Assembly: GCF_016862375.1 (NCBI RefSeq)
Contig: NZ_BOMV01000059.1
Span: 234,255 to 298,254 of the forward strand
Length of the DNA: 64,000 nt
DNA from: Paractinoplanes rishiriensis
Lineage (GTDB): Bacteria; Actinomycetota; Actinomycetes; Mycobacteriales; Micromonosporaceae
Reading direction: 5' to 3'
Positions 1 through 7,107 of this stretch are shown here, one piece after another; position 1 is the stretch's first letter, and every line of letters begins with the position of its first letter. The notes under the pieces were generated by a model. It was not told where the DNA came from. It ran no database searches and saw nothing but the letters and a program-made list of their open reading frames with translations. A program made the position numbers and the translations under genes.

Positions 1-399
1 GCCAACCACGGCGGTCGGCAGGTCGTCGCGCGCGGCCTGGGTCGGCTCCATCGCGAGCCACGAGAGCAGGCCGGCCGAGAACCCGGCGGAGATCGCGCCG
101 ACCAGGGACGACGCCTTGGCGAGCGCGACGTAGCGGGCGACCGCCAGCGGATCGACCGGGATGGTGCGGGGCCGGCGCTGGATCCGGTTGGCGGTGTTCT
201 GCGCCAGCATGCCCTCGGCAATCGCCAGCACCACCAGCACGATCACCGGCGACCAGGGCAGGTCGGGCAGCCGCGAGTAGGAGAAGCTGAGCAGCAGCCA
301 GCCCAGCGCCGCCGCCGCAAGACCCGCGACGACCAGCACCGAGATGCTCGTCGGCCGCATCGACGGGTCCGATTTGGGCGCCTGCGGGTTACTGCTCAC
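1..399 (-). CDS. DUF3180 family membrane protein (partial)
   Basis: This is the N-terminal 133 residues of a small membrane protein; the 3' end runs off the left edge of the window. I translated it by hand from the GTG at 399-397. It begins with a short polar tail, then a hydrophobic helix (about residues 19-36), a second helix (about 43-58), a basic stretch with NRIQRRPRTIPVD, and a third helix (about 85-105). This profile and the position immediately after folK match the DUF3180 proteins that follow folK in actinobacteria (Rv3605c in M. tuberculosis). The start codon overlaps the folK stop by four bases (GTGA), so translation is probably coupled. The biochemical function of the family is unknown. 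Confidence 0.8.
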   Translation of the reverse strand, partial: MSSNPQAPKSDPSMRPTSISVLVVAGLAAAALGWLLLSFSYSRLPDLPWSPVIVLVVLAIAEGMLAQNTANRIQRRPRTIPVDPLAVARYVALAKASSLVGAISAGFSAGLLSWLAMEPTQAARDDLPTAVVG

Positions 400-923
400 C
401 CAACCGACTCTAGCGGCAGGTCCGGGCGGGGGCTCATCGCCGCGAGGTCGTCGGCGAGGGCCGGCTCGTTCAGCAGGTCGGTGAGCCACCCGTGACCGGG
501 CAGTTGCCCGTACGGCTGAATGTCGATCCACGGGCGCAGGACGAACGCCCGCTCGTGCGCCCGCGGGTGCGGCAGGGTCAGTTCCGGGTCCTCGCTGAGC
601 ACCGGCTGGTCGTCGGCGTCCCACACCTCGATCACGTCGACGTCGAGGGTGCGCGGGCCGTACCGGCGTTCCGGGTCGCGCACCCGGCCGGCGGCGGCCT
701 CGCAGGCCCGGGCCCGGGCCAGCCAGTCGTGCGGCGCGGCCCTCGGATCCACGGCGAGGAGCACGGCATTGAGGTACGCCGGCTGGTCGGCGTCGCCCCA
801 CGGCGGGGTCTCGTAGACGCCGGACACCACCGCCACGCTCTCGCCGAGGAGCCGGACCGCCTGCTGGAGGTGCCGGTAGCGGTCGCCCTGGTTGCTGCCC
901 AGGGCGAGCACCGCCCGGGTCAC
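396..923 (-). CDS. folK: 2-amino-4-hydroxy-6-hydroxymethyldihydropteridine diphosphokinase
   Basis: FolK transfers pyrophosphate from ATP to 6-hydroxymethyl-7,8-dihydropterin, the step before dihydropteroate synthase. The 175-residue product starts at the GTG at 923-921 with VTRAVLALGSNQGDR. It carries the family's GSNxGD opening motif, the YGPRTLDVDVI segment containing the Mg-binding aspartates, and the LTLPHPRAHERAFVLRPW segment near the C terminus. Its length is normal for the family. The start overlaps the end of folB by four bases, and the stop overlaps the next gene by four bases, so the three genes look like one translationally coupled unit. A longer in-frame ORF reaches 1301, but its extra N-terminal part is arginine-rich shadow sequence over folB. 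Confidence 0.95.
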   Translation of the reverse strand: MTRAVLALGSNQGDRYRHLQQAVRLLGESVAVVSGVYETPPWGDADQPAYLNAVLLAVDPRAAPHDWLARARACEAAAGRVRDPERRYGPRTLDVDVIEVWDADDQPVLSEDPELTLPHPRAHERAFVLRPWIDIQPYGQLPGHGWLTDLLNEPALADDLAAMSPRPDLPLESVG

Positions 924-1282
924 GACCGGCTCCGGGCCAGGGTGACCGAGACGTCGGCGAACTCGTGCGCGATGGGTGCCTGCGGCTTGTGGACGGTCAC
1001 CTCGGCGGCCATGACCCGATCGTCGGCAAGGCAAACATCGAGCAGGCGTACGGCGAGCGTCTCGAGCAGGTTGACCGGCTCGCCGGTGAGCACCGCCACC
1101 AGCCGCTCGGCCAGTTCCCCGTAGTGCACCGTGTCGGACACGTCGTCGCTGGCCGCGGCCTTGCTGACGTTGAGGTCCAGGCGTACGTCGACCACGAAAT
1201 CCTGGCCGGCGGTCCGCTCGAAGTCGTAGACGCCGTGATGGCCCTTGGCGCGGAGTCCGGCCAGCGTGATCCGCCCGTTCAC
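920..1282 (-). CDS. folB: dihydroneopterin aldolase
   Basis: FolB converts 7,8-dihydroneopterin to 6-hydroxymethyl-dihydropterin and glycolaldehyde in folate synthesis. The 120-residue product starts with GTG and reads VNGRITLAGLRAKGHHGVYDFER. This contains the family's GxHGVxxxE region, in which the glutamate binds the pterin. Later come the VNLLETLAVRLLD helix and the VTVHKPQAPI segment with the catalytic lysine. The length is typical. The gene lies between folP (47-base gap) and folK (4-base overlap), the usual actinobacterial order folP-folB-folK. Confidence 0.94.
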   Translation of the reverse strand: MNGRITLAGLRAKGHHGVYDFERTAGQDFVVDVRLDLNVSKAAASDDVSDTVHYGELAERLVAVLTGEPVNLLETLAVRLLDVCLADDRVMAAEVTVHKPQAPIAHEFADVSVTLARSRS

Positions 1283-1329
1283 GAGGTTCCTTCTCTCTCA
1301 TTCACCCGTTACAGCCTGCCACCGGACGG

Positions 1330-2208
1330 TCAGGGTTTCGCGAGTCTCGGCGAACCCGTGGCGCGCCACACGGCCAGCGCGTCGACCGTGGCGGCGACGT
1401 CGTGCACACGTACCCCCCAGGCGCCGGCGGCAACCGCGAGCACCGAGGTCGCCAGGGTGGCGTCCGCGCGCCGGTCGACCGGGCGCGGAGTGCCGTCCGG
1501 GCCGGCCAGCAGGCGGCCCAGGTACGTCTTGAGGCTGGCGCCGAAGAGGACCGGAAAGCCGAGATCGACGAGGACGTCGAGGCGCCGGCTGAGCGCCCAG
1601 TTGTGCTCGGCGGTCTTGGCGAAGCCCAGGCCGGGGTCGAGAATGATCTGTCCGGGGTCGACGCCGCCGGCGGTCGCGTTCTCGACCCGGGCCAGCAGCT
1701 CAGTGCACACCTCGGCCACCACGTCGCGGTAGACGGCCAGCTGGGCCATGTCGCGGGAGTGGCCGCGCCAGTGCATGAGGATCCATGGGCACCCGGCGTC
1801 CCGGGCCACCCCGGCCATCGCCGGGTCGGCCAGGCCGCCGGACACGTCGTTGATCACCGAGGCCCCCGCCGCCAGCGCCGCGGACGCCACCGCGGCCCGG
1901 GTGGTGTCGATGCTCATCGGCACGCCGGCCGCGGCCAGCCCGGAGATCACCGGAACCACCCGGCTCACCTCGGTGGCGGCGTCCACCCGGGCGGCTCCGG
2001 GCCGGGTCGACTCGCCCCCGATGTCCACGATGTCCGCGCCGGCGCGGTACAGATCCATGCCATGTTCGATCGCGGCATCCACGTCGGTGTACCGGCCGCC
2101 GTCCGAGAAGGAGTCCGGCGTGACGTTCAGGATTCCCATCACGACCGGGTGATCTCGGCGAATAAGTTCCCCACCCGTGAGCTGCGCGTCTCTCGGCTTA
2201 TCCGTCAC
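1330..2208 (-). CDS. folP: dihydropteroate synthase
   Basis: FolP condenses hydroxymethyl-dihydropterin pyrophosphate with p-aminobenzoate and is the sulfonamide target. The TIM-barrel motifs are all visible: NVTPDSFSDGG, DIGGESTRPGA (pterin-pyrophosphate arginine), INDVSGG, DPGLGFAKT and the C-terminal RVHDV. One oddity is the late loop. M. tuberculosis FolP1 has GASRKRFLG, as I recall, whereas here it reads GASLKTYLG. The pyrophosphate-contacting lysine is kept, but the preceding arginine is leucine. I chose the GTG at 2208-2206 (VTDKPRDAQ). The ORF is open to 2241, but those 11 extra residues are not family-like. This gene ends the left folate block; its usual neighbour folE lies 13.8 kb away across the T4SS-like locus. 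Confidence 0.93.
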   Translation of the reverse strand: MTDKPRDAQLTGGELIRRDHPVVMGILNVTPDSFSDGGRYTDVDAAIEHGMDLYRAGADIVDIGGESTRPGAARVDAATEVSRVVPVISGLAAAGVPMSIDTTRAAVASAALAAGASVINDVSGGLADPAMAGVARDAGCPWILMHWRGHSRDMAQLAVYRDVVAEVCTELLARVENATAGGVDPGQIILDPGLGFAKTAEHNWALSRRLDVLVDLGFPVLFGASLKTYLGRLLAGPDGTPRPVDRRADATLATSVLAVAAGAWGVRVHDVAATVDALAVWRATGSPRLAKP

Positions 2209-2285
2209 GGGACGAGGGTACGGCCCGGCTACTTGTCGCACGTGCGTACGATGGGTGGTAACTCATCTTCATACGCACCCTTACC

Positions 2286-2314
2286 TTGCGTAACGAATCA
2301 GGCGCTTGTAGCTA
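2286..2314 (+). promoter_or_regulatory. candidate promoter of the T4SS-like operon
   Basis: A TTGCGT hexamer (2286-2291) is separated by exactly 17 bases from TAGCTA (2309-2314). This is a reasonable housekeeping-type -35/-10 pair, with predicted transcription start near 2321. It sits in the folP-to-operon intergenic region upstream of the first small ORF. It was identified by eye only; GC-rich actinobacterial promoters are weakly conserved. Confidence 0.35.
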
Positions 2315-2371
2315 AGAAGTGCGGGCCGTACTCTTCGGATCTGGGCATCATTAAGGAACCGAAGAGAGCAG

Positions 2372-2506
2372 ATGAGGATGGCAGTGCCCGAACGGCTCAC
2401 TCGACGCGCTGAGCTGGAAGTAGCACGATATGGGCGTTGCCGTGCGGCTTCACCACTGCGACGTGTCCGGATCCCCCTAACCGGATACGGGGAGGTTTAC
2501 CAATGA
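2372..2506 (+). CDS. possible 44-residue leader ORF of the T4SS-like operon
   Basis: This short reading frame runs from ATG at 2372 to a TGA whose first two bases are shared with the ATG of the next gene (ATGA at 2503-2506). The product begins MRMAVPERLTRRAELEVARY and is basic, with 10 arginines, no membrane segment and no recognised family. Evidence that it is translated is limited to the ATGA coupling and its position directly downstream of the candidate promoter. Its third-codon-position GC is not as high as in neighbouring genes, which argues against it. It could be a regulatory leader or a chance ORF. Confidence 0.35.
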   Translation: MRMAVPERLTRRAELEVARYGRCRAASPLRRVRIPLTGYGEVYQ

Positions 2507-2796
2507 TCGCCACCGAGCTCGCCACGCAGGTCGTGACGGCGTTCCACGAGGGAACGCTGGCCGCGCCCGAGCCCAAGGGCATCAACACCGAAGGCATCGT
2601 CACTTTCTTCGCCAGCAACATCGCACCCATCCTGCTCGCGGTGCTCGGCGTGATCTTCATCGGACGAGCCAGCCGCGGTGAGATCTCCAAGGTGCTGACC
2701 AGCTCGGCCATTGCCATCGTGGGCTTGGCCTTCATCGCGGGCGCGGCGACCCTGTTCTTCGTCGGCGACTACCTCATCGATCTGATCTTCAGCTGA
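2503..2796 (+). CDS. small two-helix membrane protein, VirB2/pilin-like
   Basis: A 97-residue protein starts at the ATG at 2503 with a clear GGAGG ribosome site at 2491-2495. An N-terminal polar region (about 35 residues) is followed by two hydrophobic helices separated by a short basic loop: about residues 38-55 (IAPILLAVLGVIFIG) and about 66-95. VirB2/TrbC-type pilin subunits have this two-helix form, and the gene is the first recognisable one of a run ending in a VirB4-like ATPase and wall hydrolase. I infer a pilin or channel subunit; the sequence alone does not prove homology. The stop is followed after one base by the next start (TGAGATG). Confidence 0.65.
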   Translation: MIATELATQVVTAFHEGTLAAPEPKGINTEGIVTFFASNIAPILLAVLGVIFIGRASRGEISKVLTSSAIAIVGLAFIAGAATLFFVGDYLIDLIFS

Positions 2797-2797
2797 G

Positions 2798-3160
2798 ATG
2801 CGGCTTCGTACCGACGACGACATCTATCGGGCGCGCTTGGTCTATCTGGGTCCGCCCGGATACACGCTGCCCATCCATCTGCCGTACGCGCAGTACGGGA
2901 TGTTCGTCGCGCTGGTTCCCCTGTTCATGTTCCTGCACTACCTGATCACGTTCGACTTCGACGCGTTCCCGGCCTGGGAGATCGCCCTGGCCATGGTGAC
3001 CACGTCGTACGTGTTCCGGCATGTCGACCCCGACCGTCCGGCCCGGGTCGTCATCCGCACCGCGCTCACCGACTGGCGCCGCACCCGCGAGCCGGCCGTC
3101 GAGCAACGCGATCCGAGACTTGTCGCCACTCGCATCCGGGTTCGGGAGGAGTTGGTATGA
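2798..3160 (+). CDS. PrgI/VirB3-like small membrane protein
   Basis: The 120-residue product starts at the ATG one base after the previous stop. It has a short N-terminal polar part with a PGYTLPIHLPYAQYG turn, then two adjacent hydrophobic segments (about residues 33-52 and 58-73). A basic tail of some 45 residues follows, with HVDPDRPARVVIRTALTDWRR. Small proteins with paired central helices directly upstream of a VirB4-type ATPase are typically PrgI/VirB3-like. The assignment rests on architecture and position. Its stop codon overlaps by four bases the start of a 13-codon ORF, and the big ATPase follows. Confidence 0.65.
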   Translation: MRLRTDDDIYRARLVYLGPPGYTLPIHLPYAQYGMFVALVPLFMFLHYLITFDFDAFPAWEIALAMVTTSYVFRHVDPDRPARVVIRTALTDWRRTREPAVEQRDPRLVATRIRVREELV

Positions 3161-3198
3161 CCAGTTTTGCCGTACTTTCCCCCGGAGCATGCGCATGA
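3157..3198 (+). CDS. 13-codon mini-ORF linking two T4SS genes
   Basis: The ATG at 3157 overlaps the stop of the preceding gene (ATGA, 3157-3160). The frame reads MTSFAVLSPGACA and stops at TGA 3196-3198, which overlaps the ATG of the VirB4-like gene at 3195 (again ATGA). The mini-ORF therefore bridges two genes with start/stop overlaps on both sides and could act as a ribosome relay (translational coupling). A GGAG sequence inside it (3184-3187) also serves as the ribosome site for the 3195 start. Whether the peptide has any function is unknown. Confidence 0.4.
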   Translation: MTSFAVLSPGACA

Positions 3199-6100
3199 GC
3201 GGAACCTCACCGCACGGGCATCCCCGCGCGGACGCGACGACGCCGGGCAGGCAGAGTAACGGAATGCGTTCGGACAACTACTCTTCGCCCGATTCCCTGG
3301 ACGGCGCCGCCGAGGAATTCGTCGCCGCGCCGAGCCACGGCGCGGTGGGTGTTTTCCAGGCGCCGCAGCCGGTCCGCCCGCGCGGCGGCTCGGTGGACGC
3401 CACCTTGGACATCGACTCCCCCTTCCTGGACCTCTTCGGCGGCACCGCCGCACCCGCGGGCACGCCGGCTCCCCCGGCGAACGGCCCCTACCCGCCCGAG
3501 ACCGATTGCGATCCGGACTTCGACTTCGGCTTCGACTTCGACGCGGACCTGCCGCCCCAGAAATCCGCACCGACCTCCGCACCGCAGTCCTCCACGCCCC
3601 CGGCCGCCCCGGCATCAGCACCGCCGGCATCAGCACCGCCCGCTTCGGCGGGCCCGGCGCCGGCTCCGGCGCGCCCGATGTCGGCACCGCCCGCATCGGG
3701 ACCGCCCGCGTCCGCACCGCCGGCATCCGGACCAGCCGCCTTCGGGTCGTCCGCCTCCGGGCCGCCTGCCTACGGGCCGCCTGCCTACGGGCCCACCTCC
3801 GGGCCGCCTGCCTACGGGCCCACCTCCGGGCCGCCTGCCTACGGGCCCGCCTCCGGGCCGCCCGCCCCCGGTCCAGCCGCCTTCGAGCCACCCGCCTCCG
3901 GGCCACCCGCTTCTGGACCGGCCGCTTTCGGACCGCCCGCATCTGGGCCGGCCGCATTCGGGCCACCAGTCGGGTCGTCCGCCTCCGGACCACCTGCCTC
4001 CGGACCACCCGCCTCCGTCCGGCCTGCCTCGGCACCGCCCGGTTCGGCTCGGCCCGCATCTGGGCCGCCCGCATCTGGGCCGCCCGCATCTGGGCCGCCC
4101 GCATCTGGGCCGCCCGCGTCCGGGCCGCCCGCGTCCGGGCCGCCCGCGTCCTCGCCGTACAACCGCGCCCCGGTCGGGCCGAAGGCCGACTTCTACCAGG
4201 ACAATCCGGCGCCGGCGGAGGCCTGGCCGGACTTCGACGACTGGCCGGGGACGTCGTCGGTGACTCCCCCGGTGACCGGCGCACCCGAGCCGACGCCACC
4301 GGTGGCGACCCCGCCGCTGTGGCAGACCGTCGGCACCCGCCATCCCGGGCAGTCGGCCGTCCAGCCGTACGCCGCGCCACCGCAGGAGACCGAAGCGGAG
4401 GCGGCTGCTCTACCCGTACCGGCCACGGAAAAAGCACCCGCCAAGCGCAAGGAGAAGTCGCCGGCCAAGCGCAAGTCCAAGGAAAATCTGCCGGCACGGC
4501 AGCGCGGCAAGGACGTCAAGCCGGCGCCGCTGCGGCCGCACAAGCTCAAGTTCGGCGACCGCGACCCCGTCCTCGAGCTGGCCATCAGTGAGATCGCGGG
4601 GCACCTGACCTTCACCCAGAGCACGGTCACTGCCTGGTATTACCTGCCCGAGGTGCGCTGGGCCTTCCGGCCCGACGCCGAGCGCGAGGCGCTGCTCTCC
4701 GCGATCTCCGAGCAGTACGCGGGGCTGGCCGGGTTCCGCCTGCACCTGCGCCGCACCAACCGGCCGTTCCCGGCCGACGAGTGGGCGCGGACGGTCGACT
4801 CGTTCACCGCGAAGCCGCTGCCCGACGTGCACAATGCCACCTCCTGGTCGGACCACCTGGTCGCGGCGCAGCGGCACCTGCTGTCGGTCAACCACGCCGA
4901 GGGGCAGACCTACCTCGGCGTGACGTTCGCCCGACGGTCCCTGGGGGACACGTTCGCCGAGCGGGTGCTGCGCGCCTTCGGCCGGGGCACCTCCGACAAC
5001 GAGCGGCGCAAGCTGGGCCGCACGGTCGAACAGTTCGACGAGGTGCTGAACGCGTTCGGCATGCGCGGGCGCCGGGTCGCCCCGGCCGAACTGGAATGGC
5101 TGATGTACCGCTCGGTGGCGCTGTGCATGGCGCCGCCCGCGCTGCTCTCGCCGATCACCAACGGGCACTGGGAGACCGGTGACCTGCTGGCGCTGACCGA
5201 GCAGGTGGAGCGCTACCGCACCCCGTACGGCTCCACGGTCAAGCTGGTCAACCGGATGAGCGGCGAGGAACGCCACGTCGCGGTGCTCTCGGTGGGCCGG
5301 ATGGAGCCGCTGGAGATCCCCGAGAAGCACGAGCCGTGGCTGCACTTCCACGAGCGGCTGCCGTGGCCCATGGAGCTGTCCTCGCGGCTCGACATCCTCG
5401 GCTCCAACAGCTCGTTCAAGAACCTCGAACACCGGCTCCGGATGATCCGCTCGCAGCAGCTGGACTACGCCGAGCACGGCATCGACGCACCGCCCGAGCT
5501 GGAACGACTCGCCAAGCGGGCCCTGGTGATCGGCGACGAGATGACCACCGGCCTGCCGGTCGAGTCGGCCCGGGCGCACGGCTGGCACCGGATCGCGGTC
5601 GGCGGCTCCAGTCGCGAGGAATGCCTGGAACGCGCGCGCCGGCTCATCCAGCTGTACTCCCGGGAGCTGCGCATCTCGCTGCAGCACCCGAAAAATCAGG
5701 ACCAGCTGGCCCGCGAGTTCATCCCCGGCGAGCCGATCGCGAACACCGGCTACGTGCGTCGCATGCCGGTCAAGCTGCTGGCCGCAGCACTGCCCCAGGC
5801 GGCCTCCACGGTGGGCGACCGGCGCGGCGACCTGATCGGGCGCACCTCGGGGACCTGCCGGCGCCCGGTCTTCCTCGACCTGCATTTTCCGATGGAGGTG
5901 CGGGAGAGGTCCGGTCTCGGGGTGTTCGTGGCCGAGCCGGGCGGCGGCAAGTCGACGCTGATGGGTGCGCTCGGCTACCTGAACGCCCGGCGTGGTGTCC
6001 AGGTGACCCTGCTCGACCCGTCGGGCCCGCTGGCGCGCCTGTGCCAGATGCCGGAGCTGCGCCCGTACAGCCGTGTTTTGAATTTGACCGGTTCGGAACA

Positions 6101-7106
6101 GGGCACACTGGCGCCCTACGCGTTGATCCCGACCCCGGTGCGCTCCGAGTTCGCGACGGGTCCGGGCGGCGACCGCGAGTTCGAGATCGCCGTCTCCAAC
6201 GCCCGGGCCGAACGCCGCATGCTGGTCCAGGACATCTGCTCGATGCTGGTGCCGCCCCAGGTGGCCAAGGAAGCGACCACGGCAACCCTGCTCCGCCACG
6301 CGGTGCGGCAGGTGCCGGCCGAGGAGTCGTCCACCCTCGACGACGTGGTCCGCACTCTGCAGGGCCTGGACGACGAGGAGGGCAAGGAACTCGCCAACCT
6401 GCTGCTGGACACCGCCGAGATGCCGCTGGCGCTGCTGTTCTTCGGCTCACCGCCGCAGCACCTGCTGGGCGCCGACGCGGCCCTCACGGTCATCACCATG
6501 GCCGGTCTCCGCCTGCCCGACCTGAAGATCGAACGCGAGTACTGGTCGGCCGAGGAGTCGCTGGCCCTGCCCATGCTGCACACGGCCCACCGCCTGGCGG
6601 TCCGGCGCTGCTACGGCGGCTCGATGAGCTCCCGCAAAATGGTCGGCCTGGACGAGGCACACTTCATGGAGGGCTGGCGTTCCGGCCGGTCCTTCCTGGT
6701 GCGCCTGGCCCGAGACTCCCGAAAGTGGAACCTGGCGGCCCTGGTGGCGTCCCAGAACCCGCGCGACATCCTGGGCCTTGACGTGCAAAACCTGGTGTCC
6801 ACGGTCTTCGTAGGCCGCATCGCCGAAGACCAGGAGATCGCGTCCGAGGCCCTGCGCCTGCTGCGGGTCCCCGTACACGACGGTTACGAGGCCACGCTGG
6901 CATCGTTGTCCCAGGTCGACGCGTCCTCGCAACACCGCCTCGGCTTCCGCGAGTTCGTGATGCGAGACGTGGACGGACGCGTCCAGAAGGTACGTGTCGA
7001 CGTGTCGTACGTTGAAGGCTTGCTGGAGCACCTGGACACCACGCCGTCAGCGGCCAAGGCAGCGCCGACGGCAATTCCGATGTCGCCGTCCGACCTGGAG
7101 GTTTGA
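3195..7106 (+). CDS. VirB4-like conjugation/secretion ATPase with proline-rich N-terminal tail
   Basis: This 1303-residue protein is the probable energising ATPase of the locus. Residues 1 to about 320 are low-complexity and proline-rich with tandem SGPPA/YGPPA-type repeats. A short lysine-rich linker follows (about 410-450). The C-terminal about 850 residues form the ATPase. Walker A is GGGKST at residues 916-921, Walker B is VGLDEAHF with the aspartate-glutamate pair at 1153-1154, and the ASQNPRDILG segment after it resembles the Q-containing motif of VirB4/TraC ATPases. The start at 3195 has GGAG at 3184-3187. An in-frame ATG at 3021 lies inside the preceding gene and is not credible. The repeat tail is unusual for VirB4 and may be cytoplasmic and disordered. 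The gene is followed after one base by the VirB6-like gene. Confidence 0.85.
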   Translation: MSGTSPHGHPRADATTPGRQSNGMRSDNYSSPDSLDGAAEEFVAAPSHGAVGVFQAPQPVRPRGGSVDATLDIDSPFLDLFGGTAAPAGTPAPPANGPYPPETDCDPDFDFGFDFDADLPPQKSAPTSAPQSSTPPAAPASAPPASAPPASAGPAPAPARPMSAPPASGPPASAPPASGPAAFGSSASGPPAYGPPAYGPTSGPPAYGPTSGPPAYGPASGPPAPGPAAFEPPASGPPASGPAAFGPPASGPAAFGPPVGSSASGPPASGPPASVRPASAPPGSARPASGPPASGPPASGPPASGPPASGPPASGPPASSPYNRAPVGPKADFYQDNPAPAEAWPDFDDWPGTSSVTPPVTGAPEPTPPVATPPLWQTVGTRHPGQSAVQPYAAPPQETEAEAAALPVPATEKAPAKRKEKSPAKRKSKENLPARQRGKDVKPAPLRPHKLKFGDRDPVLELAISEIAGHLTFTQSTVTAWYYLPEVRWAFRPDAEREALLSAISEQYAGLAGFRLHLRRTNRPFPADEWARTVDSFTAKPLPDVHNATSWSDHLVAAQRHLLSVNHAEGQTYLGVTFARRSLGDTFAERVLRAFGRGTSDNERRKLGRTVEQFDEVLNAFGMRGRRVAPAELEWLMYRSVALCMAPPALLSPITNGHWETGDLLALTEQVERYRTPYGSTVKLVNRMSGEERHVAVLSVGRMEPLEIPEKHEPWLHFHERLPWPMELSSRLDILGSNSSFKNLEHRLRMIRSQQLDYAEHGIDAPPELERLAKRALVIGDEMTTGLPVESARAHGWHRIAVGGSSREECLERARRLIQLYSRELRISLQHPKNQDQLAREFIPGEPIANTGYVRRMPVKLLAAALPQAASTVGDRRGDLIGRTSGTCRRPVFLDLHFPMEVRERSGLGVFVAEPGGGKSTLMGALGYLNARRGVQVTLLDPSGPLARLCQMPELRPYSRVLNLTGSEQGTLAPYALIPTPVRSEFATGPGGDREFEIAVSNARAERRMLVQDICSMLVPPQVAKEATTATLLRHAVRQVPAEESSTLDDVVRTLQGLDDEEGKELANLLLDTAEMPLALLFFGSPPQHLLGADAALTVITMAGLRLPDLKIEREYWSAEESLALPMLHTAHRLAVRRCYGGSMSSRKMVGLDEAHFMEGWRSGRSFLVRLARDSRKWNLAALVASQNPRDILGLDVQNLVSTVFVGRIAEDQEIASEALRLLRVPVHDGYEATLASLSQVDASSQHRLGFREFVMRDVDGRVQKVRVDVSYVEGLLEHLDTTPSAAKAAPTAIPMSPSDLEV
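3590..4150 (+). repeat. tandem proline-rich coding repeats
   Basis: Within the VirB4-like gene the sequence is built from short degenerate units encoding ASAPP, ASGPP, AYGPP and AFGPP. The cleanest part is 4056-4150, where a 15-base unit (CGCATCTGGGCCGCC and close variants) repeats in register. Two longer units including GGGCCGCCTGCCTACGG are repeated around 3769-3860. The array preserves the reading frame throughout, so length variants would be tolerated. It is not a CRISPR array, as it has no spacers. Confidence 0.9.
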
Positions 7107-7107
7107 G

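Noticed and set aside
3021..3194. Upstream ATG giving a 1361-residue VirB4-like protein
   Set aside because: It lies inside the PrgI-like gene in a different frame. The ATG at 3195 has a ribosome site and coupling.
4056..4150. Regular short repeats that might suggest a CRISPR array or minisatellite
   Set aside because: The units are directly adjacent 15-mers without spacers and preserve a coding frame, so they are protein-coding repeats.
2938..4497. A 519-codon minus-strand frame over the proline-rich part of the VirB4-like gene
   Set aside because: It is antisense to repeat DNA. The product is an Arg/Ala repeat with no recognisable fold.
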